From JADCRZ01 sp041751095 (lineage in GTDB: Bacteria > Bacteroidota > Bacteroidia > Chitinophagales > Chitinophagaceae), in contig JBGSYC010000057.1 in the NCBI GenBank assembly GCA_041751095.1, forward strand, positions 42,539-106,538: a stretch of 64,000 nucleotides of DNA, given 5' to 3'. The notes beneath the pieces are model-generated. The model searched no databases and was not told where the DNA came from. It saw only the letters and a program-made list of their open reading frames with translations. Each line of letters begins with the position of its first letter. The first letter of the stretch is position 1. A program made the position numbers and the translations under genes. Of this stretch, positions 54,334 to 61,739 are shown piece after piece.

Positions 54334-54515
54334 ATGCAGGGATGCCATACAGGCCCCGGCCCTCAGGCATATTATAACATCGCTTCTCCGAAAATGTTGA
54401 AGACCGGTTTGCCGGATACACAACGATATAACTTCACTGGAGGCGCAGGATACAATTGTTAACGCGACGTATATATTACATCAAGGAATTACCTGATACA
54501 TTAACATCCGCATAT

Positions 54516-55235
54516 ATGACTAAACTATACAATGAGCTGGCGACGCAATGGTATCCTCTGCTTACGCCATTAGCCGAATATGAGGAAGAAGCAGCCCTTT
54601 ATCATCAAATCTTTCAACAAAAATCAAAGCCTTCGCCCCTTACCATTCTCGAACTGGGGTGTGGAGCAGGCCATAACGCTTATTTTCTGAAGCAGTGGTA
54701 TAAGCTTTCGCTTTCTGACATCTCCGAACACATGCTTGCGATCAGCAGAAAATTAAATCCTGAATGCGAACACATACAGGGCGACATGAGAACACTGCGG
54801 CTTGACAAAACGTTTGACGCGGTTTTTATTCATGACGCAATCATGTACATGATAACAGCAGAAGACCTGAAACATGCGTTATCCACGGCCTTCATTCACT
54901 GTATGCCAGGGGGCCTCGTCCTGGTATCACCGGATTATGTGAAAGAAACTTTTCAAGCAGGTACCGATCATGGGGGAAGCGATGGAAAAGACCGCGGAAT
55001 GAGGTACCTCGAATGGAGGCATGACCCTGACCCTGACGATTGCACGTATACGGTTGACTATGCATACCTGATGCAGAACCCTGATGGCCTGGTAAGCCTT
55101 GAGCATGACCGGCATATTGAAGGACTGTTTGACAGATCAACCTGGCTCAAGCTTTTAAAAGAGGCTGGATTTGACCCACACCCGCTAACGGATTCCTTTG
55201 GGAGGGTGAATTTCTACGGGTATAAACCGGTATAA
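54516..55235 (+). CDS. Class I SAM-dependent methyltransferase
   Basis: 239 residues, cytoplasmic. Motif I ILELGCGAGHNAYFLKQ binds S-adenosylmethionine. LSDISEHMLAISRKL (motif II) and FDAVFIHDAIMYM (motif IV region) follow in order, then the post-motif helix. The substrate is unknown. TTG at 54456 opens the frame, but the ATG at 54516 gives the family's usual N-terminus (TKLYNELATQWYPLLTPLAE). The transporter gene follows after 48 bases. Confidence 0.82.
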   Translation: MTKLYNELATQWYPLLTPLAEYEEEAALYHQIFQQKSKPSPLTILELGCGAGHNAYFLKQWYKLSLSDISEHMLAISRKLNPECEHIQGDMRTLRLDKTFDAVFIHDAIMYMITAEDLKHALSTAFIHCMPGGLVLVSPDYVKETFQAGTDHGGSDGKDRGMRYLEWRHDPDPDDCTYTVDYAYLMQNPDGLVSLEHDRHIEGLFDRSTWLKLLKEAGFDPHPLTDSFGRVNFYGYKPV

Positions 55236-55283
55236 ATTCTTTGAGGACTCCCTGACTCTTCCCGTAATAAAAAGAAACGGATT

Positions 55284-56621
55284 ATGACACAAAAAGAATT
55301 AATGATTGGCACAGAAGAAAATCCGGCAAGCAACCGGAGGCGGTTTAATGGATTGGTGAGTGGCTCCGTCGGAAATCTTGTTGAATGGTATGACTGGTAT
55401 GCCTATGCGGCGTTTGCGCTGTATTTTGCTCCCGCATTTTTTCCGAAAGGAAATTCAACCGTGCAGTTGCTTAACACCGCAGCGATATTCGCAGTGGGCT
55501 TCCTGATGCGGCCCATAGGCGGATGGCTTTTTGGTACAATTGCCGACAAAAAGGGCCGTAAGTCGGCTATGACCATTTCCGTACTGCTGATGTCATTCGG
55601 ATCTTTATTAATCGCTATTACACCACCATACGAAACCATCGGGATTTTGGCGCCAGTACTTTTGTTACTCGCAAGACTGCTGCAGGGACTAAGCGTAGGC
55701 GGGGAATATGGGACTTCCGCTACTTACCTGAGTGAAATGGCGACTGCAGGGAGACGGGGCTTCTATTCAAGCTTTCAATATGTTACACTCATCGGCGGGC
55801 AATTGGTGGCACTGGGAATACAGGTACTGCTTCAGAAAGTTTTTCTTTCTCAAAGCGAACTTGAAACCTGGGGCTGGCGCATCCCTTTTGTAATCGGAGC
55901 CATGCTGGCAGTGATCGCCTTTTACCTGCGCCGGAATATGGAAGAGTCAGTGCTGTTTACCAGTAAACAATCTGCAGGCAGACAACGCGGGTCTTTACAG
56001 ATGTTGCTGGGTAAACACCCGGGCGCCGTGGTAACAGTGGTAGGGCTTACCCTTGGCGGCACGCTGGCCTTTTATACCTATACCACTTATATGCAAAAGT
56101 TTCTTGTGAATACCGTTCATCTTGCCAAAGACAGGGCTACCCTGATTACATTCTGGCTGATGCTTATTTATGCCTGCATGCAGCCACTTTTTGGCTGGTT
56201 AAGTGATCGCTTTGGCCGCAAACCCCTGTTGATGGGTTTTGGCATACTTGGCACACTGCTGACCGTGCCCATATTAACAACGTTAAGCCGTACGGATTCT
56301 GAATGGTCGGCCTTTTGGCTGATCCTGTCTGCACTGGTGATTGTTAGCGGCTATACCTCCATCTGCGCGGTTGTTAAAGCAGAAATGTTTCCCTCGGAGG
56401 TTCGTGCGTTAGGTGTAGGCCTGCCTTATGCCATCACTGTGGCCGTATTCGGAGGTACTGCCGAATATATCGCTCTATGGTTCAAAAATGCAGGCCATGA
56501 AGCCTGGTTCTATTGGTATGTTACCGGCTGCATATTTATTTCCTTAATTACATACTCGGTCACCGGCGATACGAAAAATACTTCCATAATGGACAGGGAA
56601 GAAGCTGCCCGGAAAAAGTAA
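55284..56621 (+). CDS. MFS transporter of the metabolite:H+ symporter family
   Basis: 445 residues with 12 transmembrane helices. NLVEWYDWYAYAAFALYFAP at helix 1, GFLMRPIGGWLFGTIADKKGRK between helices 2 and 3, and LLQGLSVGGEYGTSATYLSE at helix 4 are signatures of the MHS group (KgtP, ShiA, ProP, citrate transporters). It probably imports an organic acid with protons, with alpha-ketoglutarate-like substrates the nearest known type. The substrate cannot be read from sequence. Confidence 0.88.
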   Translation: MTQKELMIGTEENPASNRRRFNGLVSGSVGNLVEWYDWYAYAAFALYFAPAFFPKGNSTVQLLNTAAIFAVGFLMRPIGGWLFGTIADKKGRKSAMTISVLLMSFGSLLIAITPPYETIGILAPVLLLLARLLQGLSVGGEYGTSATYLSEMATAGRRGFYSSFQYVTLIGGQLVALGIQVLLQKVFLSQSELETWGWRIPFVIGAMLAVIAFYLRRNMEESVLFTSKQSAGRQRGSLQMLLGKHPGAVVTVVGLTLGGTLAFYTYTTYMQKFLVNTVHLAKDRATLITFWLMLIYACMQPLFGWLSDRFGRKPLLMGFGILGTLLTVPILTTLSRTDSEWSAFWLILSALVIVSGYTSICAVVKAEMFPSEVRALGVGLPYAITVAVFGGTAEYIALWFKNAGHEAWFYWYVTGCIFISLITYSVTGDTKNTSIMDREEAARKK

Positions 56622-56809
56622 AACAATTCGTTCACAGCATTTTTTAGACGTGAAACCCGTCGCCGTGTTGTGTTTGCATCACAACCCTCTCTGATTGCAG
56701 ATAGTACGAAGCTGCCGCAGAAAGGCCCAGGGCACTTGTATAACCCTGACTATGACATGTTCAGCCCGAACGCTTACGTGTATTCAGGCAAAAGTATCTG
56801 TATCATTGT

Positions 56810-57226
56810 TTATGCTGATATCTTAGCAGCCTGCTTAGTCAATATTTCCTGCAGCGACACCGGCAATCCCGACTGGGATTCGATGATATCACTGTAGTAT
56901 TTCTTTAGGGTATTTTCCATATCCTGAAAGGTGGCTTCAGCGTCAACAGCATTTGTTTCGTTGACATTTACCGAAACATTTTTCCAGGATTGCTGGTATT
57001 CATTATCCCGGTCAACTCCTGCACTCACACCATCACCAAAATTTGACAATTCACTCATCAACTCTGAAATAAATTCATCACTCTGTTGTTTGGATGATGA
57101 TAGTTTTTCTGCAAAGTTGCCTGCCACTTGCCCGGCTGTTAATTTATCAACAGCTTCCTTACGGGTGGTATGAATGGCAATTAGCTCCTGCACAATTTCC
57201 ACCGGTGATTTAATTTGGGATTCCAT
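56810..57226 (-). CDS. DUF2383-like four-helix bundle protein
   Basis: 138 residues, soluble and entirely helical. The order VEIVQELIAIHTTRKEAVDKL, then FISELMSELSNFGDGV, then WKNVSVNVNETNAVDAEATF and ENTLKKYYSDIIE matches the DUF2383/PA2169-type ferritin-like bundle, but the usual acidic metal-binding residues are not clearly kept. Its function is unknown; related proteins respond to stress in other bacteria. The ATG at 57226 is preferred to that at 57241. Confidence 0.6.
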   Translation of the reverse strand: MESQIKSPVEIVQELIAIHTTRKEAVDKLTAGQVAGNFAEKLSSSKQQSDEFISELMSELSNFGDGVSAGVDRDNEYQQSWKNVSVNVNETNAVDAEATFQDMENTLKKYYSDIIESQSGLPVSLQEILTKQAAKISA

Positions 57227-57522
57227 AAGTACACCTTGCATTTAATTGTTGCAAAAGTAACCTGCCATTAACATATTCATGCAAAGAATTTTTTTGCGAT
57301 GTACAAATATGGCTTAATGGTCAACCGGCTCGTGCCAGCCCCGGTCTCTTTAGTGCCTGCGGTTAGCAGCTGCCGCGTTTAAATTCAGGCGTGAACTCAC
57401 GTGCTGATGTTTTCAAACATCGGCTGCACTCATGAAAATTTATTCGCTTACGGATATCTGCGGTTAGAATCGCTATATTTATTCTCAAAGCACCAGGAGC
57501 GAGAATTGAAAGAACAGCATGC

Positions 57523-58221
57523 ATGATCAGCGTTATTATTCCCACGTTTAACGAGGAAGAGCATATTACCGAAACGATTCAAAAGATAGTACTTGCCGAC
57601 AAGGCCAAATTGATAAAAGAAATTATCATCGCAGATGGAGGAAGTACCGATCGTACGGTTGCAAATGCAACATCAGCAGGGGCTACGGTAGTAACCGGAT
57701 CAAAAAAAGGCAGGGCCGCACAAATGAATTTCGGAGCATCGCTTTCGACATCAGGAATATTATACTTTTTGCATGCAGATACCAGTCCACCTGACAATTT
57801 CACAAACGATATTACAGATGCCATTGAACAGGGTTATGGAGCCGGATGCTTTATGTTATCCTTTGATCACGCGCACTGGTTTTTACAGGCAAATTGCTGG
57901 TTCACGCAGTTTGATGTTGATGCGATACGTTTTGGCGACCAGAGCCTGTTTGTAACCAGAAACATGTTTATCAAAGCTGGTGGCTTTAGTGAAAAACTCC
58001 AGGTGATGGAAGACCAGGAACTGATCAGCCGGTTGAAAAAAAATACAGCGTTTGCAATAATAAAAAAGCCGGTATTGACTTCAGCACGAAAATATCTTGA
58101 AAACGGAATTTATAGAACGCAGGGGATATTTTTTCTCATTTATCTTTTGTACCGCCTCGGCTATTCACAGCGCAGGCTTGTAACAATATACAGAAAGCTG
58201 ATCAGGCAGGATAAATTGTAA
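57523..58221 (+). CDS. TIGR04283-type glycosyltransferase
   Basis: 232 residues. GT2 motifs: MISVIIPTFNEEEHITETI, then IIIADGGSTDRT and GSKKGRAAQMNFGAS, a signature of TIGR04283 (putative arsenosugar-biosynthesis transferase); LYFLHADTSPPDNF carries the metal-binding His-Ala-Asp. RFGDQSLFVTRNMF and VMEDQELISRLK complete the family pattern. None of the other genes usually found with TIGR04283 (arsenic methyltransferase or ArsS-type radical SAM enzyme) lies nearby, so the arsenosugar role is doubtful here. A strong terminator follows. Confidence 0.85.
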   Translation: MISVIIPTFNEEEHITETIQKIVLADKAKLIKEIIIADGGSTDRTVANATSAGATVVTGSKKGRAAQMNFGASLSTSGILYFLHADTSPPDNFTNDITDAIEQGYGAGCFMLSFDHAHWFLQANCWFTQFDVDAIRFGDQSLFVTRNMFIKAGGFSEKLQVMEDQELISRLKKNTAFAIIKKPVLTSARKYLENGIYRTQGIFFLIYLLYRLGYSQRRLVTIYRKLIRQDKL

Positions 58222-58254
58222 GGATGAAAAATACCGGCAGCCGTATGTAGGGAG

Positions 58255-58297
58255 AAAAAAAGGCGGCCTCCTCAACGGAGAAAGCCTCCTTTTTTTT
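58255..58297. terminator. Bidirectional intrinsic terminator
   Basis: AAAAAAAGG on the left pairs with CCTTTTTTT on the right. Inside lie GGC/GCC and CTCC/GGAG pairs around the loop TCAAC, with an AAA bulge. T-runs end the stem on both strands. It serves the rightward glycosyltransferase and whatever leftward transcript ends at 58328. Confidence 0.75.
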
Positions 58298-58327
58298 CAA
58301 CATGTTTAAACATAAATTAATCGAACA

Positions 58328-58534
58328 TTAATCGAACTTGTTCTCGATCTTATCGCCCAGATCTTCCGGTTTATCTTTGATGTTTTCCCAAACGCTCTTC
58401 GACTTACCTTTCACATCGTCAGCCGCATCTTCGGCAGATTCCGCACCAAATCCTGGCGCGAGTATGCGGCCTGGCCAATGTGCCGATGCGTACTCGTGCC
58501 TCTTCAATGCCTGGCACGAGAACGCCACGCTCAA
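58328..58534 (-). CDS. Small hypothetical protein, C-terminal part plausible
   Basis: A 68-codon frame from a TTG start. The last 35 residues (AEDAADDVKGKSKSVWENIK onward) are acidic and basic by turns and helix-forming, like the C-termini of small CsbD/YtxH-like stress proteins, and a terminator lies just beyond the stop. The first 33 residues look random, with no signal or domain, so the true start, or a frameshift in the 5' half, is unresolved. Possibly a lipoprotein with a damaged N-terminus. Confidence 0.35.
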   Translation of the reverse strand: MSVAFSCQALKRHEYASAHWPGRILAPGFGAESAEDAADDVKGKSKSVWENIKDKPEDLGDKIENKFD

Positions 58535-58581
58535 TCCTGCGCCGCATTCTCATATCTTTGTATTTTTGCCTGTCAAACCTC

Positions 58582-59595
58582 TCAGCTTTTTCTGACTCTT
58601 ACGGCAAAAGCTTCAGCGGGATTACCAACCAATAGCTGTCGCATGTCTTTTGGTAAAAACTTTCTCTTTTGTAGTGCTGGCAATAAAGAAGTGAAGATAT
58701 TCGTGAACCCCGTAAATTTTCCTCCGTCCTTTTCTCCTGGTTTATACCAGCCTGCATCATGTGATATCAAAACCCTATTCAGGTACCCCGCTGATTTTAA
58801 ATGTTCGATGGATTCGGCATAGTTTTCGAAATCGCCCCAGCCGATCCCGTCAAGGCTTATCCATGCGCCCAATTTAGCTGCTTTCACATGCATTGATCTG
58901 TCCTTTTCGGCCTGCGCGTGCGTCCATACAAAAGCAGATGGATGAACCTTCATTTTTTGCAGTTCTTCGATCTCCCCGAATGCCGGTACGGCGGTTCCGG
59001 TATGAGAGCAAATGGTTAATCCTGTTTCGAGGTGTGTGAGTGCCGCCGCCTTTACGATCTTCCGGTGAAGCTCAGAAAGACTTTTCGCATCAACACCGAT
59101 CTTAATAAAGCCTGGTTTCACAGTTGTGTCTTCTATGCCATCTTTGCATTCACTGATCCACCTCGCGGAAAGTTGTTCATGGGTTTCTGTGAACGCCCAT
59201 TCCGGTAAATACTTGTTACCTACAGCGCCGTAATATCCGGTATTCGTTAATATCTGCACTCCGCTAAGTTTAGCAAGTCTTTTAAGCAGCAAAACATCAC
59301 GGCCTAAAAATGCAGGCGTGCAATCCAGTATTGTTTTTACGCCGGCTGATTTGGCTTCAAACAGGTAAGGTAAAACTTTCTTTATTACTTCATCCCTGTC
59401 CCAGCGGTCGTTGCTTATTTTGTCAGCGCCTATAAAATCAACCAGGAAATGTTCATGGATCAAAGTTGTTCCCATGGAGGTTGCGAGGATTCTACCCTCA
59501 ACAGTAACCACGGCATTCGAAGGCGGCTGCCTGCGTAAAAAAACAATGGCAGCCCCTGCCTTGATAAAATTCCTTCTGGAAACTCCCGCGGTCAT
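58582..59595 (-). CDS. Phosphotriesterase-family amidohydrolase, Tat-exported
   Basis: 337 residues. MTAGVSRRNFIKAGAAIVFL is a short twin-arginine signal. Binuclear metal-site residues are all present: His47 and His49 (LIHEHF), Lys165 (GFIKIG, normally carboxylated), His198 (CSHTG), His226 (WTHAQ) and Asp280 (ISHDAGW). The order and spacing are those of phosphotriesterase homology proteins and related lactonases. The natural substrate may be a lactone or phosphoester; organophosphate activity is not implied. It faces the glycosyltransferase and is divergent from the bestrophin gene. Confidence 0.88.
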   Translation of the reverse strand: MTAGVSRRNFIKAGAAIVFLRRQPPSNAVVTVEGRILATSMGTTLIHEHFLVDFIGADKISNDRWDRDEVIKKVLPYLFEAKSAGVKTILDCTPAFLGRDVLLLKRLAKLSGVQILTNTGYYGAVGNKYLPEWAFTETHEQLSARWISECKDGIEDTTVKPGFIKIGVDAKSLSELHRKIVKAAALTHLETGLTICSHTGTAVPAFGEIEELQKMKVHPSAFVWTHAQAEKDRSMHVKAAKLGAWISLDGIGWGDFENYAESIEHLKSAGYLNRVLISHDAGWYKPGEKDGGKFTGFTNIFTSLLPALQKRKFLPKDMRQLLVGNPAEAFAVRVRKS

Positions 59596-59912
59596 AGCAA
59601 AGCTTTAGTAATGACGGTTATCTGCGCACAATATTAAACAAGATATACTTAACTTGACAACCTTCATAACATCCGCTTTTGTAATTCATACGTTTCGTTT
59701 AAAATTACTATTTTCATTAGCAGTTACGGTCGTCAACGGGAAATGTGTTTCTTACTTCAATTGGTTATATTCCTGTGCCGGCCCTTTAAGGACAATTGAA
59801 AAAAAGTGTAATGGCTTATCCGGGTGGAAAAAAGATTGCCTGAAAAGCTTAACATATCTTTGTTATTTTAGGAAGACCAGCGGATACAATTCTATAGCTT
59901 AATTCGAAGGCG
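59596..59912. other. Intergenic region upstream of the bestrophin gene
   Basis: About 317 bases between divergent genes. Its only notable feature is the TATCTTTG promoter box at 59855-59862, listed separately. An 82-codon open frame across it has no signal peptide, no known motif and an amino-acid composition unlike a folded protein. Confidence 0.55.
59855..59862 (+). promoter_or_regulatory. TAnnTTTG -7 box for the bestrophin-carbonic anhydrase unit
   Basis: TATCTTTG fits the consensus exactly. A TTG at 59836-59838 lies 16 bases upstream, shorter than the normal 19-base spacing. The transcript would start about 45 bases before the ATG at 59913. Confidence 0.45.
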
Positions 59913-60929
59913 ATGTTTTTAAACAGAAGGATTGATTTTAAAGTTATTTTTCAGTTTGCCTGGAAGGTGCAGTTAGGCGCCTTTATCCTAAGCGCAGCCG
60001 CTTATACGGCCTACCAGGTTTTTGGAATTAAATCCATTTCCATTCCGTTTTTGCCGGTGGCAACCATTGGTACTGCAGTGGCATTTTATGTAGGGTTTAA
60101 AAATAATTCAGCCTACGACAGGTTATGGGAGGCGCGTCGCATCTGGGGGAGTATTACCAATGCAAGCCGGATGTGGGCGGTAATGGTGCATGATCTCGTC
60201 GCCTCCAGGCAGGAAGCTTCAGGGCAGGTGAAAGAAGTAAAACAAATCCTGCTATACAGGCATCTTGCGTGGTTGAACATGCTGCGCCTGCAGTTAAGGC
60301 GAAATCCTACCTTTAGCGAGGTTGAATATACTTCGTCCGCCCAATTGCGCATTATCCGCAAAATTCATGGCGAGCCTAAATACGAGCATGACGCAGAAGA
60401 AATACTACATAAGTTTCTGTCAGGCGAGGAAAGAAGGGAAGCTGAGCAAAAAACAAATATAGCCTCCCATCTCCTGCAAAAACAAAATGCCACGATTATC
60501 CATTGCAAAAATCTGGAATTGCTGGATGGCTTTGAACACAGCGATATGAGCAGGATCATCCAGGAACTTTACAACCAGCAGGGGGCTTCAGAGCGAATAA
60601 AAAGCTTCCCCTTCCCGCGCCAGTACGCAAACTTCAGCGTCATTTTTGTATATATTTTCATAACGCTGCTGCCGTTTGCCATGATCAACGACCTTGATAA
60701 ACTTGGCAACAGTACCACATGGCTGGTTATCCCGTTTTCGATGCTTATCGCCTGGGTATTTAATGTAATGGAACAGGTAGGAGATGCAAGCGAGAACCCG
60801 TTTGATAATGGCATCAACGACGTTCCCATGACGACCATCTGCCGCAACATTGAAATAGAATACAGGGAATTGTTGGGAGAAAAAGAGCTGCCTCCGCGCT
60901 TACAGCCGGTAAATGGAATTCTTATGTAA
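59913..60929 (+). CDS. Bestrophin-family anion channel
   Basis: 338 residues, integral inner-membrane protein. The family pattern is clear: an N-terminal helix FQFAWKVQLGAFILSAAAY, the pore region with FKNNSAYDRLWEARRIWGSI, then a cytoplasmic helical part, PFPRQYANFSVIFVYIFITLLPF (second pore segment), and the C-terminal EQVGDASENPFDNGINDVP that wraps the channel. Bacterial bestrophins are pentameric and conduct small ions (cations in KpBest; chloride or bicarbonate in eukaryotic relatives). The carbonic-anhydrase gene follows after 11 bases, pointing to bicarbonate as the physiological ion. Confidence 0.92.
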   Translation: MFLNRRIDFKVIFQFAWKVQLGAFILSAAAYTAYQVFGIKSISIPFLPVATIGTAVAFYVGFKNNSAYDRLWEARRIWGSITNASRMWAVMVHDLVASRQEASGQVKEVKQILLYRHLAWLNMLRLQLRRNPTFSEVEYTSSAQLRIIRKIHGEPKYEHDAEEILHKFLSGEERREAEQKTNIASHLLQKQNATIIHCKNLELLDGFEHSDMSRIIQELYNQQGASERIKSFPFPRQYANFSVIFVYIFITLLPFAMINDLDKLGNSTTWLVIPFSMLIAWVFNVMEQVGDASENPFDNGINDVPMTTICRNIEIEYRELLGEKELPPRLQPVNGILM

Positions 60930-60940
60930 AATTTTGATCA

Positions 60941-61585
60941 ATGACTTCATACGAACGGATTTTTGAAAACAACCGGCGCTGGGTGGAAGAAAAAACCCGG
61001 GACGACAAAGATTTTTTTGTTAACCTCGCCAAAGACCAGCGCCCCGAATATTTGTATATCGGTTGCAGCGACAGCCGGGTTACCGCCGAAGATCTTATGG
61101 GAGTAACTCCTGGCGAGGTGTTTGTGCATCGCAATGTGGCTAACCTGGTAAATAATGTCGACCTTAATGTAATGGCGGTAATCAACTATGCCATTCGCCA
61201 CCTCCATGTTAAGCATGTGATCATCTGCGGTCATTATAATTGTGGCGGAGTGAAAGCGGCCATGCAGCAAAAAGACCTGGGCATATTAAACCCGTGGCTT
61301 CGGAATATCAGGGATGTTTACCGCCTGCACAAAGCTGAATTAGACAGCATAGAAATTGAGGCAGACCGATACAAACGCCTGGTGGAGTTAAACGTGCAGG
61401 AGCAGGCAATAAATGTGATCAAAACAGCCGCAGTACAGGATTCTTATGTAAACAACGGGTATCCTCTGGTTCATGGCTGGGTCTTTGATCTGAGCAATGG
61501 CCTTCTCATTGATCTGAAGATCAATTTTGCAGAGATATTAAAAGATATTCAGAAAATATATAACCTTACAGAAAGGGATTGGTAA
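60941..61585 (+). CDS. can: Beta-carbonic anhydrase
   Basis: 214 residues, cytoplasmic. It interconverts CO2 and bicarbonate. Zinc ligands are Cys42 and Asp44 in YIGCSDSRV, and His98 and Cys101 in CGHYNCGG; the Asp-Arg dyad Asp44/Arg46 is intact. FVHRNVANLV and LNVQEQAINVIKTAAVQ match the Can/YadF group. It is co-transcribed with the upstream bestrophin gene (11-base gap), which suggests linked bicarbonate transport and hydration. Confidence 0.95.
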   Translation: MTSYERIFENNRRWVEEKTRDDKDFFVNLAKDQRPEYLYIGCSDSRVTAEDLMGVTPGEVFVHRNVANLVNNVDLNVMAVINYAIRHLHVKHVIICGHYNCGGVKAAMQQKDLGILNPWLRNIRDVYRLHKAELDSIEIEADRYKRLVELNVQEQAINVIKTAAVQDSYVNNGYPLVHGWVFDLSNGLLIDLKINFAEILKDIQKIYNLTERDW

Positions 61586-61595
61586 TTTTCATCTC

Positions 61596-61688
61596 ATGAA
61601 CAAAGCATGCGTTATTGTTTGCCTGGCTCTCACATTGCAATCAAATGCACAGACATCCGACCATTTCTTCTTCTACTTTCGGAAGTGA
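61596..61688 (+). pseudogene. 5' fragment of a secreted-protein gene, cut off near 61690
   Basis: A 30-codon frame starting MNKACVIVCLALTLQSNAQT, a clear signal peptide with cleavage after NAQ, then stopping at TGA after SDHFFFYFRK. A signal peptide followed by 11 residues is not a sensible protein. The frame begins 10 bases after the carbonic anhydrase stop, so it was likely a third gene of that operon. The stop falls where the DNA changes to the G+C-rich block, so the rest of the gene has been replaced. Confidence 0.55.
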
Positions 61689-61739
61689 TTGTATTAAATG
61701 TATTTCAAGACGCTTTGAGCATCTGCGGCGATTCTTTCG

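Noticed and set aside
59654..59902. 82-codon frame before the bestrophin gene
   Set aside because: It covers the likely promoter, has no signal peptide or recognisable motif, and its amino-acid composition is random.
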